Shown here one piece after another: positions 45,122 to 53,268 of a stretch of DNA of 64,000 nucleotides. Origin of the DNA: Promineifilum sp. (GTDB taxonomy: Bacteria > Chloroflexota > Anaerolineae > Promineifilales > Promineifilaceae); assembly GCA_020634335.1 (NCBI GenBank), contig JACKBY010000001.1, forward strand, positions 186,001 to 250,000, read 5' to 3'. A program made the position numbers and the translations under genes. Each line of letters starts with the position of its first letter. The stretch's first letter is position 1. The notes under the pieces were generated by a model. The model ran no database searches, was not told where the DNA came from, and saw nothing but the letters and a program-made list of their open reading frames with translations.

Positions 45122-45856
45122 ATGATGCGAATCGCTTTAATTTCTGACATACACGGCAATTTGACGGCGCTGGAAACAGCGCTGGAACACATCGGTACGC
45201 AAGACGTGGCCCACATCATCTGCCTGGGCGACGTGGCCGCCCAAGGGCCACAACCACGAGAGGTTATCGAACGCCTGCGCGAGCTGGAAATTCCCGTCGT
45301 CATGGGCAACACCGACCACTGGCTGCTCAACCCGCTGCCACCGGACATCATTCAGCAAGACGAGCGGCGAGAAACAGAAATCGAGTTGTGGTCCGCGGCG
45401 CAACTGGGCGCGGCGGAGCTGGAGACTGTGGCCGACTATCGGCCGACGCTGTTCCGGGACTTCGGCCACGGATTCACCCTGCTCTGCTACCATGGCTCGC
45501 CGCGCAGCTATGAAGATCGGGTGGAGCCGACGACACCGGAAGAGACGCTCAATGACTGGTTTTCGGAAGAGCGGGCGCTGGTCTATGCCGGCGGCCACAC
45601 CCACGAAGCGATGGTCCGCCGCTATGGAAAGAGCATGCTCGTCAATCCGGGCAGCGTGGGACAGACGGTCTATCAGACGGCCGGCGGCCGCGACGTGCAA
45701 CCGACGTGGGCCGAATACGGCCTGCTGGCGTGGAACGATGGCGCGTTATCGATCACCTTACAGCGCGTGCCCTATTCCAAGGACGAGCTTAGCCGGGCTG
45801 TTCGACGTTCCGGTATGCCCCACGCCGACTACTGGCTGGACAATTGGCGCTCATGA
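45122..45856 (+). CDS. Metallophosphoesterase (YfcE/MJ0936-like)
   Basis: 244 aa; ATG 45122 or the adjacent ATG 45125 (MRIALISD), with overlapping GGAGG/GAGGAG signals just upstream. The calcineurin-like fold has RIALISDIHGNLTALETAL, ICLGDVAAQGPQPREV, VVMGNTDHW, LLCYHGSPRSYED and YAGGHTHEAMVRRYGKSMLVNPGSVGQ, so all metal ligands (Asp, His, Asn, His, His) are visible. It hydrolyses phosphoesters, possibly phosphodiesters of small molecules. Overlaps the next, convergent gene by 6 bases at the 3' end. Confidence 0.9.
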   Translation: MMRIALISDIHGNLTALETALEHIGTQDVAHIICLGDVAAQGPQPREVIERLRELEIPVVMGNTDHWLLNPLPPDIIQQDERRETEIELWSAAQLGAAELETVADYRPTLFRDFGHGFTLLCYHGSPRSYEDRVEPTTPEETLNDWFSEERALVYAGGHTHEAMVRRYGKSMLVNPGSVGQTVYQTAGGRDVQPTWAEYGLLAWNDGALSITLQRVPYSKDELSRAVRRSGMPHADYWLDNWRS

Positions 45857-46204
45857 CAAAAGCGTTGCCCGCTGGGCCCGTGTCAGACTCTGGACGACCA
45901 GCTCATAAGAATCGTCGATCATTCCCCATAGCTCGGCCGCGGGAATCGTGCCTTCCAGGGTGATGGTGTTCCAGTGGGTCTTGTTCATGTGGTAGCCGGG
46001 AAGGACGGCCGGGTAGATGTCGCGCAACAGGAGCGCCTGCCCCGGCTCGCACTTGAGCGTGAGAGTCAAGGGATCGGCTTCCCAGGCCACCAGGGCGAAC
46101 ATCTTGCCCATGACCTTGTAGACCAACGCTTCCGGGCCGAAGGGCGTCTCTTCGGTTGTGCCTTTTTTGTTCAGCAGATACGCGGCGATTTGCTTCAGTT
46201 CCAT
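45851..46204 (-). CDS. MmcQ/YjbR family protein
   Basis: 117 aa of the YjbR (CyaY-like DNA-binding) fold: LKQIAAYLLNKKGTTEETPFGPEALVYKVMGKMFALVAW at the start, LTLKCEPGQALLLRDIYPAVLPGYHMNKTHWNTITLEGTIPAAELWGMIDDSYELVVQSL to the end, with the NKTHWNT hallmark. The molecular role of the family is poorly known. It lies 11 bases after the 39-aa membrane protein and in the same minus-strand operon as asd. Confidence 0.9.
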   Translation of the reverse strand: MELKQIAAYLLNKKGTTEETPFGPEALVYKVMGKMFALVAWEADPLTLTLKCEPGQALLLRDIYPAVLPGYHMNKTHWNTITLEGTIPAAELWGMIDDSYELVVQSLTRAQRATLLS

Positions 46205-46215
46205 CAGGGTCTGGG

Positions 46216-46335
46216 CTACTCTTTCGGCTTGCGGCTCATCAACGCCAGGTACAGGACGAGGCCGCCGACGATGAGCGCGGCGAAAGCCAGCGTTACGAGC
46301 GTCGTCAACGGGCTAATGGTAGCGATATCGTTCAT
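46216..46335 (-). CDS. 39-aa single-helix membrane protein downstream of asd
   Basis: ATG 46335 has GGGAG about 11 bases upstream and lies 7 bases after the asd stop. The product has a short N-terminus (MNDIATISPLTT), one hydrophobic helix (LVTLAFAALIVGGLVLYLAL) and a basic tail (MSRKPKE), a clear N-out/C-in single-pass protein. It is below the usual annotation size. No known family. It is probably translated from the asd transcript, with YjbR gene 11 bases downstream. Confidence 0.65.
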   Translation of the reverse strand: MNDIATISPLTTLVTLAFAALIVGGLVLYLALMSRKPKE

Positions 46336-46342
46336 CGGGCGA

Positions 46343-47455
46343 TTATCTCCCGGCGGCCGTCTGGTGGTGCCCATTGGGCGACCGTTCCCGATTTCCGCCG
46401 ATATAGCCTTGCACCAGCAGCAGTTCCGCGTTCAGCAGCGCTCCGCTGGCCGCGCCGCGCAACGTGTTGTGCGTCAGAGCCATGTAGCGCACATCGAGCA
46501 CCGGGCATTGGCGCACCTTGCCCACTGTCCAGGCCAGGCCGTCGCCCGCGTCCCGGTCGCGGCGCGGCTGCGGCCGGTCCGGCTCCGGGCGATAGATGAG
46601 CAGCTCCCGCGGCGACGAGGGCAGTTGGGCGACGACGGCCGGCGGTCGCCAAGCGCGCAGGGCGGCAATGGCCTCCTCGGCCGACGCGCGCCGCCCCAGC
46701 CGCACGGAGACGCTCGCCAGATGGCCGTCCACGACCGGCACGCGGTTGGCCTGGGCGCTGATGGCGATGTCCGCCGCGAGCAGCCGCCCGTCGCGCACAG
46801 CCCCCAACAGCTTGGTTGGTTCGTTTTGCAGCTTTTCGTCTTCCCCGCCGATGTAGGGCACGACGTTGTCGTGGATGTCGAGCGACGACACGCCGGGGTA
46901 GCCCGCGCCGGAAATGGCCTGCATTGTCGTCAGGATGACCGCCTCGACGCCGAACGCCTCCTGGAAGATCTTGAGCGGCAGGATGGCGCTGGTCGTGGAG
47001 CAGTTGGGGCTGGCGACGATGAAGCCGGGCCAGCCCTTCTCGGCGCGTTGCGCGGGGATGAGCGCCGTGTGGTCGGGGTTAATCTCCGGGATAAGCAGGG
47101 GCACTGTGGGGTCCATGCGAAAGACAGAGGTGTTGGTGACTACGGCATAGCCCGCAGCGGCGAAGCGCGGTTCCCACTCTTTGGCCTCGGCCGTGGGCAG
47201 AGCCGAGAAGACCACCGGCGGATCGCCGGGCAAGTCCAGCTCCAGGCTGGTCGGCTGGACGATCAGCTCGGCCGTTCGTTGCGGCACGTCGCCGGGCATC
47301 ATCCAGTTCACCCCTTCGCCATAGGGGCGGCCGATCGTGCGGTCGGAGCCGGTGACCGCCGCCACTTCGAACCAGGGGTGCTCGGCCAACAGTTGCACGA
47401 AACGCTGCCCCACTGTGCCCGTCGCGCCCAATACACCCACGGGTATTTTGCTCAT
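46343..47455 (-). CDS. asd: Aspartate-semialdehyde dehydrogenase
   Basis: 370 aa. NADP-binding start PVGVLGATGTVGQRFVQLLAEHPWFEVAAVTGS, active-site Cys in FIVASPNCSTTSAILPLK, and ISGAGYPGVSSLDIHDNVVPYIGGEDEKLQNEPTKLLG. The ASPNCSTT form and the length resemble the archaeal/fungal-type enzyme rather than the E. coli type. It makes aspartate semialdehyde for lysine, threonine and methionine. Two small genes follow in the operon; tRNA-Leu lies upstream, separated by a terminator. The C-terminal ~15 residues (SPNGHHQTAAGR) are unusual and probably disordered. Confidence 0.92.
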   Translation of the reverse strand: MSKIPVGVLGATGTVGQRFVQLLAEHPWFEVAAVTGSDRTIGRPYGEGVNWMMPGDVPQRTAELIVQPTSLELDLPGDPPVVFSALPTAEAKEWEPRFAAAGYAVVTNTSVFRMDPTVPLLIPEINPDHTALIPAQRAEKGWPGFIVASPNCSTTSAILPLKIFQEAFGVEAVILTTMQAISGAGYPGVSSLDIHDNVVPYIGGEDEKLQNEPTKLLGAVRDGRLLAADIAISAQANRVPVVDGHLASVSVRLGRRASAEEAIAALRAWRPPAVVAQLPSSPRELLIYRPEPDRPQPRRDRDAGDGLAWTVGKVRQCPVLDVRYMALTHNTLRGAASGALLNAELLLVQGYIGGNRERSPNGHHQTAAGR

Positions 47456-47471
47456 CCGTCTATCTCCTTAA

Positions 47472-47503
47472 CAAAAAGCGCCGAAACGATAAATTTCGGC
47501 GCT
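47472..47503 (-). terminator. Intrinsic terminator of tRNA-Leu
   Basis: On the minus strand AGCGCCGAAA and TTTCGGCGCT (47494-47503 and 47477-47486) form a perfect 10-bp stem with a 7-base loop, followed by TTTTT (47473-47477). It ends the tRNA transcript just before asd, although read-through could help express asd. Confidence 0.82.
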
Positions 47504-47513
47504 CCCTGTACTG

Positions 47514-47595
47514 TGCCCTGGAGAGGACTCGAACCTCCACGTCCAAAGGACATAGGCCCTCAACCTACCGCGTATGCCAATTCCGCCACCAGGGC
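47514..47595 (-). tRNA. tRNA-Leu, anticodon GAG
   Basis: 82-nt type II tRNA. Acceptor arms GCCCTGG (5') and CCAGGGC plus discriminator A; D-arm GGCGGAATTGGCATACGCG; anticodon arm GTAGG-TTGAGGG-CCTAT gives anticodon GAG; a short variable arm GTCC-TTT-GGAC; T-arm GGAGGTTCGAGTCCTCTC. The 3' CCA is not encoded. Decodes CUC/CUU leucine codons. Confidence 0.96.
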
Positions 47596-47768
47596 AACTG
47601 AAGCCTTATTATATCGCGATCGGTCCCCGACTGTCAATTTGCCTGTTTGCTGCCCCAGGCCATGCCAGTTGTCAGTCGATTAGCCATGTGGCGCCGTATT
47701 CTATCCGGCCGCCAAAAGCGAGATACGCCGCCCTGGGTCGCGGAGCCGATTTAGAAAGCGACCCCGCA

Positions 47769-47804
47769 GAGAGCGACCGGTTATTGAACAACCTGGCCGC
47801 TCTC
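47769..47804 (-). terminator. Hairpin after the small gene at 47820
   Basis: GAGAGCG (47769-47775) pairs with CGCTCTC (47798-47804), with inner CCGG/CCTGG pairing. It lies just downstream of the minus-strand gene ending at 47820. It has no run of T on either strand, so it may only protect the 3' end of the message. Confidence 0.4.
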
Positions 47805-47819
47805 AGCCCTGTCGGGATT

Positions 47820-48134
47820 CTAGCGCGAATAGGCTTGCGCATCGTCGATCTTGCCCTGGGCCACGGCCTCGTCGAGCAGGGCCACACGACCCCGCCGCTT
47901 GAAGTAGAGCGCGGCGTAGTTCCGCTGGACGAGCACGCCGTGGAACAGGTAATGGCGCAGGCGGCCCTCCCCCTCGCGCGTGTCCACCAGGCCGAGGGCG
48001 AAATCGACCAGCCGGGACGTGGCGAAGTCGTCGTGGGTCATTAGGGCGTGCATCAACTCGTCGACAGCGGCCGTTGTGCCGGAGCGGCCGAGCGCGGCGA
48101 AGGTATGATAGCGGTTTGTCGGTTGATAGTTCAT
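47820..48134 (-). CDS. Small conserved protein of unknown function behind an attenuator-like leader
   Basis: 104 aa from ATG 48134, which has an excellent AGGAGG 5-6 bases upstream; an in-frame ATG at 48212 lies before or inside the leader terminator and is unlikely. The product is helical: TFAALGRSGTTAAVDELMHALMTHDDFATSRLVDFALGLVDTREGEG, YLFHGVLVQRNYAALYFKRRGRVALLDEAVAQGKID. It resembles HEAT-like or helical scaffold proteins but I do not recognise a family. A strong promoter and two hairpins in its 195-base leader suggest regulation by transcription attenuation. Confidence 0.65.
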   Translation of the reverse strand: MNYQPTNRYHTFAALGRSGTTAAVDELMHALMTHDDFATSRLVDFALGLVDTREGEGRLRHYLFHGVLVQRNYAALYFKRRGRVALLDEAVAQGKIDDAQAYSR

Positions 48135-48148
48135 CGTTCCTCCTGAAA

Positions 48149-48168
48149 CGCCGGCTCCCAAACCGGCG
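48149..48168 (-). promoter_or_regulatory. Second leader hairpin next to the ribosome binding site
   Basis: CGCCGG / CCGGCG arms (48149-48154 and 48163-48168) with an 8-base loop, 8 bases before the AGGAGG of the following gene. It could compete with or insulate the terminator stem. Confidence 0.5.
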
Positions 48169-48177
48169 CGACCAAAG

Positions 48178-48201
48178 AAAAAGGCGCGGGGTTGCCGCGC
48201 C
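48178..48201 (-). terminator. Attenuator-like intrinsic terminator in the leader
   Basis: On the minus strand GGCGCGG-CAACC-CCGCGCC (48195-48201 and 48183-48189) is followed by TTTTT (48178-48182), then CTTT. It stands between the promoter at 48337-48365 and the gene starting at 48134, so transcription must read through it. This is the layout of an attenuated or riboswitch-controlled leader. Confidence 0.7.
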
Positions 48202-48236
48202 TGGGTAGCCATCCGGTTTATGAGCCTGTGGGTCGA

Positions 48237-48326
48237 TCAGCAGACGCGAACCAGCTTCCTACGCACGCGCGGCGCGGGGCGGGTTTCCAGACAATCGCTG
48301 ACGAGGGCGAACAGGTGGTGAATCAT
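48237..48326 (-). CDS. Possible leader peptide (29 codons, Arg-rich, leaderless)
   Basis: ATG 48326 lies within a few bases of the predicted transcription start; it has no ribosome binding site. The peptide is MIHHLFALVSDCL followed by ETRPAPRVRRKLVRVC. It ends 36 bases before the terminator hairpin. Six arginines and a terminal cysteine would fit a translation-controlled attenuator, but this is weak evidence. It may equally be chance. Confidence 0.3.
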   Translation of the reverse strand: MIHHLFALVSDCLETRPAPRVRRKLVRVC

Positions 48327-48336
48327 AACGAGGAGC

Positions 48337-48365
48337 ATTATGCCATAGGGCGGGGGTGATGTCAA
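48337..48365 (-). promoter_or_regulatory. Strong sigma-70-type promoter
   Basis: On the minus strand TTGACA (48360-48365), a 17-base spacer, and CATAAT (48337-48342). This is the best consensus promoter noticed in the window. It should start transcription near 48330, giving a 195-base leader before the gene at 47820-48134. Confidence 0.7.
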
Positions 48366-48550
48366 TTGGCAAATTTTTTCTTCGCCATCGGCAGAATCTG
48401 CGGATAAACCTATTCTTATTTGCTGTGCACCAGGAGCGTGCTCGCGAAGCGGTGGCACGGGCGGCCGGCTATAATCAAGGCTCAAATCATAGCGGGCGCG
48501 TTTATAGAGGGTGTGGAAGATGCAATTTTCACGGCTTCGGCCGCCACTGG

Positions 48551-48919
48551 TTAGCCCGCACAGTCTCTTGCGCCAGCCGGGCCTATCTCTTCTCGCCGGA
48601 AGATGCGGAAGTATCGCCCTGCCAGGCCCAGTTGTTCCAGTGCCCGGCGCAACTCCGGCTGGAAGATGACCGGGATGGCGATGAGGTGCACCGGCAGCAT
48701 GTTGTCGACCAGCCAGGTGAAGGTGCGTAGTTCGAAGATTTAGGCCAGGGCAAAGATGAAGGCGGCCAGCACCAGCAGGCCGCGCAAGACCTGCACGGCC
48801 CGCGTGCCGCGGATCAGCATCAGCACGCCAAAGATGAGCAGGATGACGAGCAGGATGTCGAACACATCGACGATGCTGATGAGGGCGAACCGTTCCAGTA
48901 CTGTGTTGAATAAATCCAA
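48551..48919 (-). pseudogene. Remnant of diadenylate cyclase gene cdaA
   Basis: Starting at TTG 48919 (or further up), LDLFNTVLERFALISIVDVFDILLVILLIFGVLMLIRGTRAVQVLRGLLVLAAFIFALA is the membrane part of CdaA, with the family hallmark LIRGTRAVQ. A TAA stop (48740-48742) interrupts it. The same frame continues as [34 protein letters not shown], the next CdaA segment, then stops at 48551. The catalytic DAC domain (DGA and RHR motifs) is absent. It is a decayed fragment, with c-di-AMP synthesis presumably provided elsewhere. The ~330 bases upstream (48920-49249) show no gene I can support. Confidence 0.75.
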
Positions 48920-49249
48920 GTGTGTCCGGCCAATTGATGCGCGGGCGGGTGGAACGGCTGCCGCGCCGCCGTGGGACAAACAAACCGGGGGTCATGAGGG
49001 AACGCCTGCGAGTGAAATATCTGTGGTGGGCGCTGCTGACCTGACCTGTGGTCGCGCCGCCGCTGCCGGCAGGGCGAAGGATTTGACCGATTATTGGCGG
49101 ATGCAAGGAGATTTAGACGGGGGAGCAAGCAATGCGCGAAATAAAAGTGATCGCTTCAGGTGCAATGCGCTCCGGAAAGTGTAAGGAAACTGAGCGGGGA
49201 GGGGTTTAGCGAGGTTTCTAACCCCTCCCTAAACCCCACTATTGCAAAT

Positions 49250-49966
49250 CTATGCCGCGCGCAACTGCTCGTTCGGCGCAGCTTTGGCGGCCCCGGCAGC
49301 GACCGCCGACGGATTGAAGCCCTTCACAATCAGCCAGATCGCCAGAATCATTTCCTGAAGCGCAAAGGGAAGCGCCAGGGCAATGTAGCTGGTGATCGGG
49401 TTACCGCTGAACAAGGACAACCCGCACGCCGCCGTCATCAGGAGGATCGCGACGATCCCGAAGCCCGACAGCCAGCGGGGAATGAGCCGCGATTGGAAGA
49501 ACAAGATGTAATACATGAACGCGCCCAGGCAGACGGCAAACACGGCAAGCAGCGAGGACTGGTCGTGTACGATAACCAACGAATTGCCGATAGTCTGGAG
49601 CGTTGTTCGCTCGGCCGCCCCGGCTAATGCAAACTGCCGGCCAAGTGTTGGCAGCGACAACAGGCACACGATGCCGACCATGTAGGCGGCCGCCTCCAGG
49701 GCTCTGAAGATTACCGATCCGAGGGCCAGGCCTGTACTTACCCTCTTCAAGACCGGATACATCGCGACAGCGATGCCGGCGCTTGAAAAGGCGGCGATAA
49801 GATAGAGAAACGATCCGGCGGCCACCCGGTTGGCTTGTGCGGAGAACTGAATGAGGTGGTCTGTAGCAGCCAGATCGGGGGTTACCGCATTGGCCGCAAG
49901 ACTTGCGACGGTCGCAATGATGAACAATACGCCTGTCGCGATCGCGATCTTTCTGTTTGTGTCCAC
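49250..49966 (-). CDS. DUF4386 family membrane protein
   Basis: 238 aa with six or seven membrane helices. Family features: RKIAIATGVLFIIATVASLAANAV at the start, ANRVAAGSFLYLIAAFSSAGIAVAMYPVLKRVSTGLALGSVIFRALEAAAYMVGIVCLLSL, FMYYILFFQSRLIPRWLSGFGIVAI and the terminal IWLIVKGFNPSA. Function unknown; often found beside regulators in Actinobacteria and Chloroflexota. It probably belongs with the two genes upstream on the same strand (91-aa protein and the MalT-type regulator). Confidence 0.9.
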   Translation of the reverse strand: MDTNRKIAIATGVLFIIATVASLAANAVTPDLAATDHLIQFSAQANRVAAGSFLYLIAAFSSAGIAVAMYPVLKRVSTGLALGSVIFRALEAAAYMVGIVCLLSLPTLGRQFALAGAAERTTLQTIGNSLVIVHDQSSLLAVFAVCLGAFMYYILFFQSRLIPRWLSGFGIVAILLMTAACGLSLFSGNPITSYIALALPFALQEMILAIWLIVKGFNPSAVAAGAAKAAPNEQLRAA

Positions 49967-50029
49967 TTTCTAATCTCCTTCATTCGTTGATACTGAATTC
50001 GGCTGCTTGAATCTAAAACAAAAAATGAT

Positions 50030-50305
50030 TTACGATTGGGCCTCTTGTGTTTTTGCCTGACCCGAGTCAACGAAATTGACCGAGAGCAAAGGCAAGCCCA
50101 GATCGCGTACTTTTTTGAGCAATCCATGCAACGCAGCCTGGTCAATCACCGGGCCGGATAGCAGCGAATTGCCGTCCTCTTCCAGCGTGATGGCGAGACC
50201 CTCGAACCAGTCTGTCCATTCACGGTCCATATGGCCCTTGAGCCTGATCTCATAGATCGCGGTTTCATTGGGAGCCGGTTCCGGTTCGAGTTCGCATGAC
50301 ATCAT
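50030..50305 (-). CDS. Small conserved protein associated with MalT-type regulators
   Basis: 91 aa from ATG 50305 (AGG about 7 bases upstream); an ATG eight codons earlier is possible. The conserved core is YEIRLKGHMDREWTDWFEGLAITLEEDGNSLLSGPVIDQAALHGLLKKVRDLGLPLLSVNFV, a small alpha/beta domain I have seen repeatedly in Chloroflexota and Actinobacteria but which has no characterised function. The GPVxDQAALHGLLxKVRDLGL segment looks like a regulatory ACT-like or dimerisation unit. Lies between the regulator and the DUF4386 gene. Confidence 0.78.
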   Translation of the reverse strand: MMSCELEPEPAPNETAIYEIRLKGHMDREWTDWFEGLAITLEEDGNSLLSGPVIDQAALHGLLKKVRDLGLPLLSVNFVDSGQAKTQEAQS

Positions 50306-50481
50306 CTTGTACCTGTTGTGGCCGATCATTGCAGCCCGCGTCGCTTGCTCATGGTCCCCATCTCAGTACGGGGATATACAAGGATAATATTCCCCACACG
50401 GTGTGAACGAACAGACACTAAAGTGTCTGTTAGAGGTGTTGTCTTTGGTTATTGAGAGGAACTGTTGGAGAAAATTGAACC

Positions 50482-53160
50482 TTACAACAAACCCAGTTCG
50501 CGGCCGCGGGCAACGGCTTCGGTGCGGCTTTGAACTTCCAGTTTGTCGAAAATATGGCGGTTATGCCCTTTGATCGTGTCCAGGGCGAGGAAAAGCCTCT
50601 CGCCAATCTCGCGATTCGAGAGCCCCTGGGCAATGAGATGCAGTATTTCCAACTCGCGTTGGCTCAACGGCTCGATCAGCGGTCGGCCGGTTGAGACAGG
50701 GGGTAGATCGGAATTGTCCTCATCTATCCGCTTCTCAGCTTCGAATGCAGCAAGCAACTTACCGATATAGTCCGGCATGATCCCACGAGAAACGGCCTCG
50801 CGCAATAGCCCGGCCATTGGCGGCCCTTCGTCCACAAAGAGGCGGATGAAACCGCCCGGCTCGGCCAGCACCAATACCTCACCCAGCAGTTGCACCGCCT
50901 TGTCCTTTTCGCCATGCGCGTGGAGCGCGATCGCCTGGACAACCATCACCATGAGCCTTTCATCCTCCCAGGCTTCGGCTTCCAGCTGCCGGCGCATTGG
51001 CTCAAGCACCGCCACGGCCGCGGCTGGATGCCCCTGGGCCAGAAATATCCGAGCCTGACACATGGGGAATTGGTAGGTCTCCGTCAGTTGCACTGCCGCC
51101 GCCAGATCGCCCTGGCGAAGCAGGACACGCACCTGGACGAACGCCACCTCAGGCAGCCGGTGAACGAAGTTATTCCGGCGCACAGACTGCTCGGTCTCCG
51201 CCAGCATGGCTGCCGCGGCGGCTGTGTCTCCCCGAGCCAGTTTCAGGCGGGCCAGGAACACTTCGCTGAGAATGTACCGGTCAATTACACTATCGTACAG
51301 CCGCGCCAGTTGTAGGCTCCGTTGCCCGTGCTGCTCAGCGGCGTCCAGATCGTTCCACTCGTAGCAGATGCGGGCCAGGCCAAGGTACACCTCGGCGGCA
51401 TTCGGCGGCGAATAATCACCAATCAGTTGCAGAACACGCCGGTAGGTCTCGGCCGCCGGGTAGAGCTGGTTCTCCAACTCCTGTATCTGGCCCAGGCAGG
51501 TCATAGCCAGTACGGTGTAGATAATATTCCCCGACGTCTGGGCGATCGATATCGCCTGGGCATAAACCCGGCCGGCGGCGGCGCGTTCGCCCCGGAACTG
51601 GTAGGCCATCCCCATCGTCCAGTTTGCCCCAAAGCGGGAATGCACGTTGTCGTGGGCCAGATACTCCAGGGCGCGCCGCGACTGAACCAGGATGGTTTCC
51701 ACCTGATACTGCGAGAGCGCCAACACAGACCTGGCGGCGGCAATTTGCCCTATCAGGTCACGAGTCTGCTCGTCGAGCCCGGCGGCCGGCATGGTTGTGG
51801 CGGCGGCCAAGACTGCCTCGGCCGCTTGCAGTTTCTCTTCTACTCCGGTCGATTGGCCGCTAACCAGCAGCGCCGAGGCGTACTTCACCCACAACGAGGG
51901 CCGGGCATCCAGTACCGTATTCGGCAGCGACTTCAGCCAGTCGAGTTCAGCAGCCACTCCACGAAAGTGCAACTGCAGTCTCTTGCCATCGATCAGGCGT
52001 TCGGCGCGTTCGACATCATTGGCGGCGGCCGCATGCTGAAAAGCTTCAATATCCAGTCCGTAGTCTTCATACCACCGGCTGGCGCGGCTGTGCAATTCGG
52101 CCAGGTTCAGGCCCGCATCCGTTGCCGTCGCGGCTGTGTTCTGGTGCAGTCTGTGGCGCAGCAAATCGGCAAAGAGATGGTGATAGCGGTACCAGCGCCG
52201 CTCGTCGTCCAGGGGCACGATGAACAGGTTGGCGTGTTCGAGATGTTCCAGGGTTTCCTGCCCGGAAGCTGGGAGGGAACCTAAAACGGCGTCACACAGC
52301 GGGCCGCACAGGCGGTCAAGGATTGAAGTGCGCAGGAGAAAAGTCTGGACACTTTCGGTCTGCTGTTGCAGAACCTCTTCAACCAGATAGTCCAGCACAA
52401 AGTGGTGGCTGCCGGTGAAAGCCTGGATGAAAGCGGCGATGTCTTCCCGGCCTTGCATGGAGAGGGCGGCCAGTTGCAGGCCCACGATCCAGCCTTCGGT
52501 ACGGGTTTCCAGCGCGGCGATGTTTTCGGCGGTGAGGTTCAGGCCCATCACCCGGTTGAGGAATTCGGCCGCTTCGTCGGGCGTGAACCGCAGATCAGCG
52601 GCGCGCAGCTCGGTCAGTTGGCCGCGGGCGCGGTAGCGGGCCAGGGGCAGGGAGGGATCCTCGCGGGTGGCGATCACCAGGTGCATCCGCGGCGGCAGGT
52701 GATCGAGCAGAAAGGTGAGCGCCCGGTCGATCGGTTCGGAATCGATCTGGTGGAAATCATCCAGGACTAGGATGAAATCATCCGGGATGGCGGCCATTTC
52801 ATTAAGCAGGGTCGCCAACAGGTATTCATTGATCATCGCCGGCGACTGCGCCGTTTGAATGGCTCCCAATATCCCTTTCCCAATATCTTTTGTAATCGTT
52901 TGTAAGGCGGCGATGAGGTAAGCCAGAAAGCGGGCCGGGTCGTTATCGCCTTCATCCAGTGACAACCAGGCGGCCGTTCGCCCACACCCGGTAACCCATT
53001 CACTCACCAATGTGGTTTTGCCGAAGCCGGCGGGGGCAGAGATCAGGATCAGTTTGCGGCGCAGACCCTCGTTCAAGCGCTCGATAAGGCCTGGGCGGAG
53101 TACCGTTTTGGGCGGCGGTGGGGGAACATAGAGCTTGGTGACCAGAATCGCGGGCGCCAT
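50482..53160 (-). CDS. MalT-type (LAL) LuxR-family transcriptional regulator
   Basis: 892 aa from ATG 53160 (MAPAILVTKLYVPPPPPKTVLRPGLIERL), the family's normal start. NACHT-like ATPase with Walker A LISAPAGFGKTTLVSEW, Walker B FILVLDDFHQI, and winged-helix region; ~450 residues of TPR-like helices; C-terminal LuxR HTH (LSQRELEILHLIAQGLSNREIGERLFLALDTIKGHNRHIFDKLEVQSRTEAVARGRELGLL, ~830-892). Such proteins bind an inducer and ATP before activating transcription. Likely targets are the two genes that follow on the same strand. Inducer unknown. Confidence 0.94.
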   Translation of the reverse strand: MAPAILVTKLYVPPPPPKTVLRPGLIERLNEGLRRKLILISAPAGFGKTTLVSEWVTGCGRTAAWLSLDEGDNDPARFLAYLIAALQTITKDIGKGILGAIQTAQSPAMINEYLLATLLNEMAAIPDDFILVLDDFHQIDSEPIDRALTFLLDHLPPRMHLVIATREDPSLPLARYRARGQLTELRAADLRFTPDEAAEFLNRVMGLNLTAENIAALETRTEGWIVGLQLAALSMQGREDIAAFIQAFTGSHHFVLDYLVEEVLQQQTESVQTFLLRTSILDRLCGPLCDAVLGSLPASGQETLEHLEHANLFIVPLDDERRWYRYHHLFADLLRHRLHQNTAATATDAGLNLAELHSRASRWYEDYGLDIEAFQHAAAANDVERAERLIDGKRLQLHFRGVAAELDWLKSLPNTVLDARPSLWVKYASALLVSGQSTGVEEKLQAAEAVLAAATTMPAAGLDEQTRDLIGQIAAARSVLALSQYQVETILVQSRRALEYLAHDNVHSRFGANWTMGMAYQFRGERAAAGRVYAQAISIAQTSGNIIYTVLAMTCLGQIQELENQLYPAAETYRRVLQLIGDYSPPNAAEVYLGLARICYEWNDLDAAEQHGQRSLQLARLYDSVIDRYILSEVFLARLKLARGDTAAAAAMLAETEQSVRRNNFVHRLPEVAFVQVRVLLRQGDLAAAVQLTETYQFPMCQARIFLAQGHPAAAVAVLEPMRRQLEAEAWEDERLMVMVVQAIALHAHGEKDKAVQLLGEVLVLAEPGGFIRLFVDEGPPMAGLLREAVSRGIMPDYIGKLLAAFEAEKRIDEDNSDLPPVSTGRPLIEPLSQRELEILHLIAQGLSNREIGERLFLALDTIKGHNRHIFDKLEVQSRTEAVARGRELGLL

Positions 53161-53268
53161 CAATCCATTATACCGCAGGGAACTATGGATACATGAAAGT
53201 GGAATAGACAATGCGATACCTGATGCTCCACTGGCACTGCCGATTACTCACTGACCACTGGCCCCTAT

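Noticed and set aside
45974..47683. 569-codon plus-strand ORF across asd and tRNA-Leu
   Set aside because: It runs antisense through asd and the tRNA gene; no conserved motif.
48135..48212. ATG 48212 as start of the small gene (extra 26 residues with a Phe run)
   Set aside because: The extension is the terminator hairpin and its T-tract read as codons; a much better ribosome binding site precedes ATG 48134.
48237..49106. 289-codon minus-strand frame through the cdaA remnant
   Set aside because: A different frame gives clear CdaA homology; this one has no recognisable sequence apart from the possible short leader ORF at its end.
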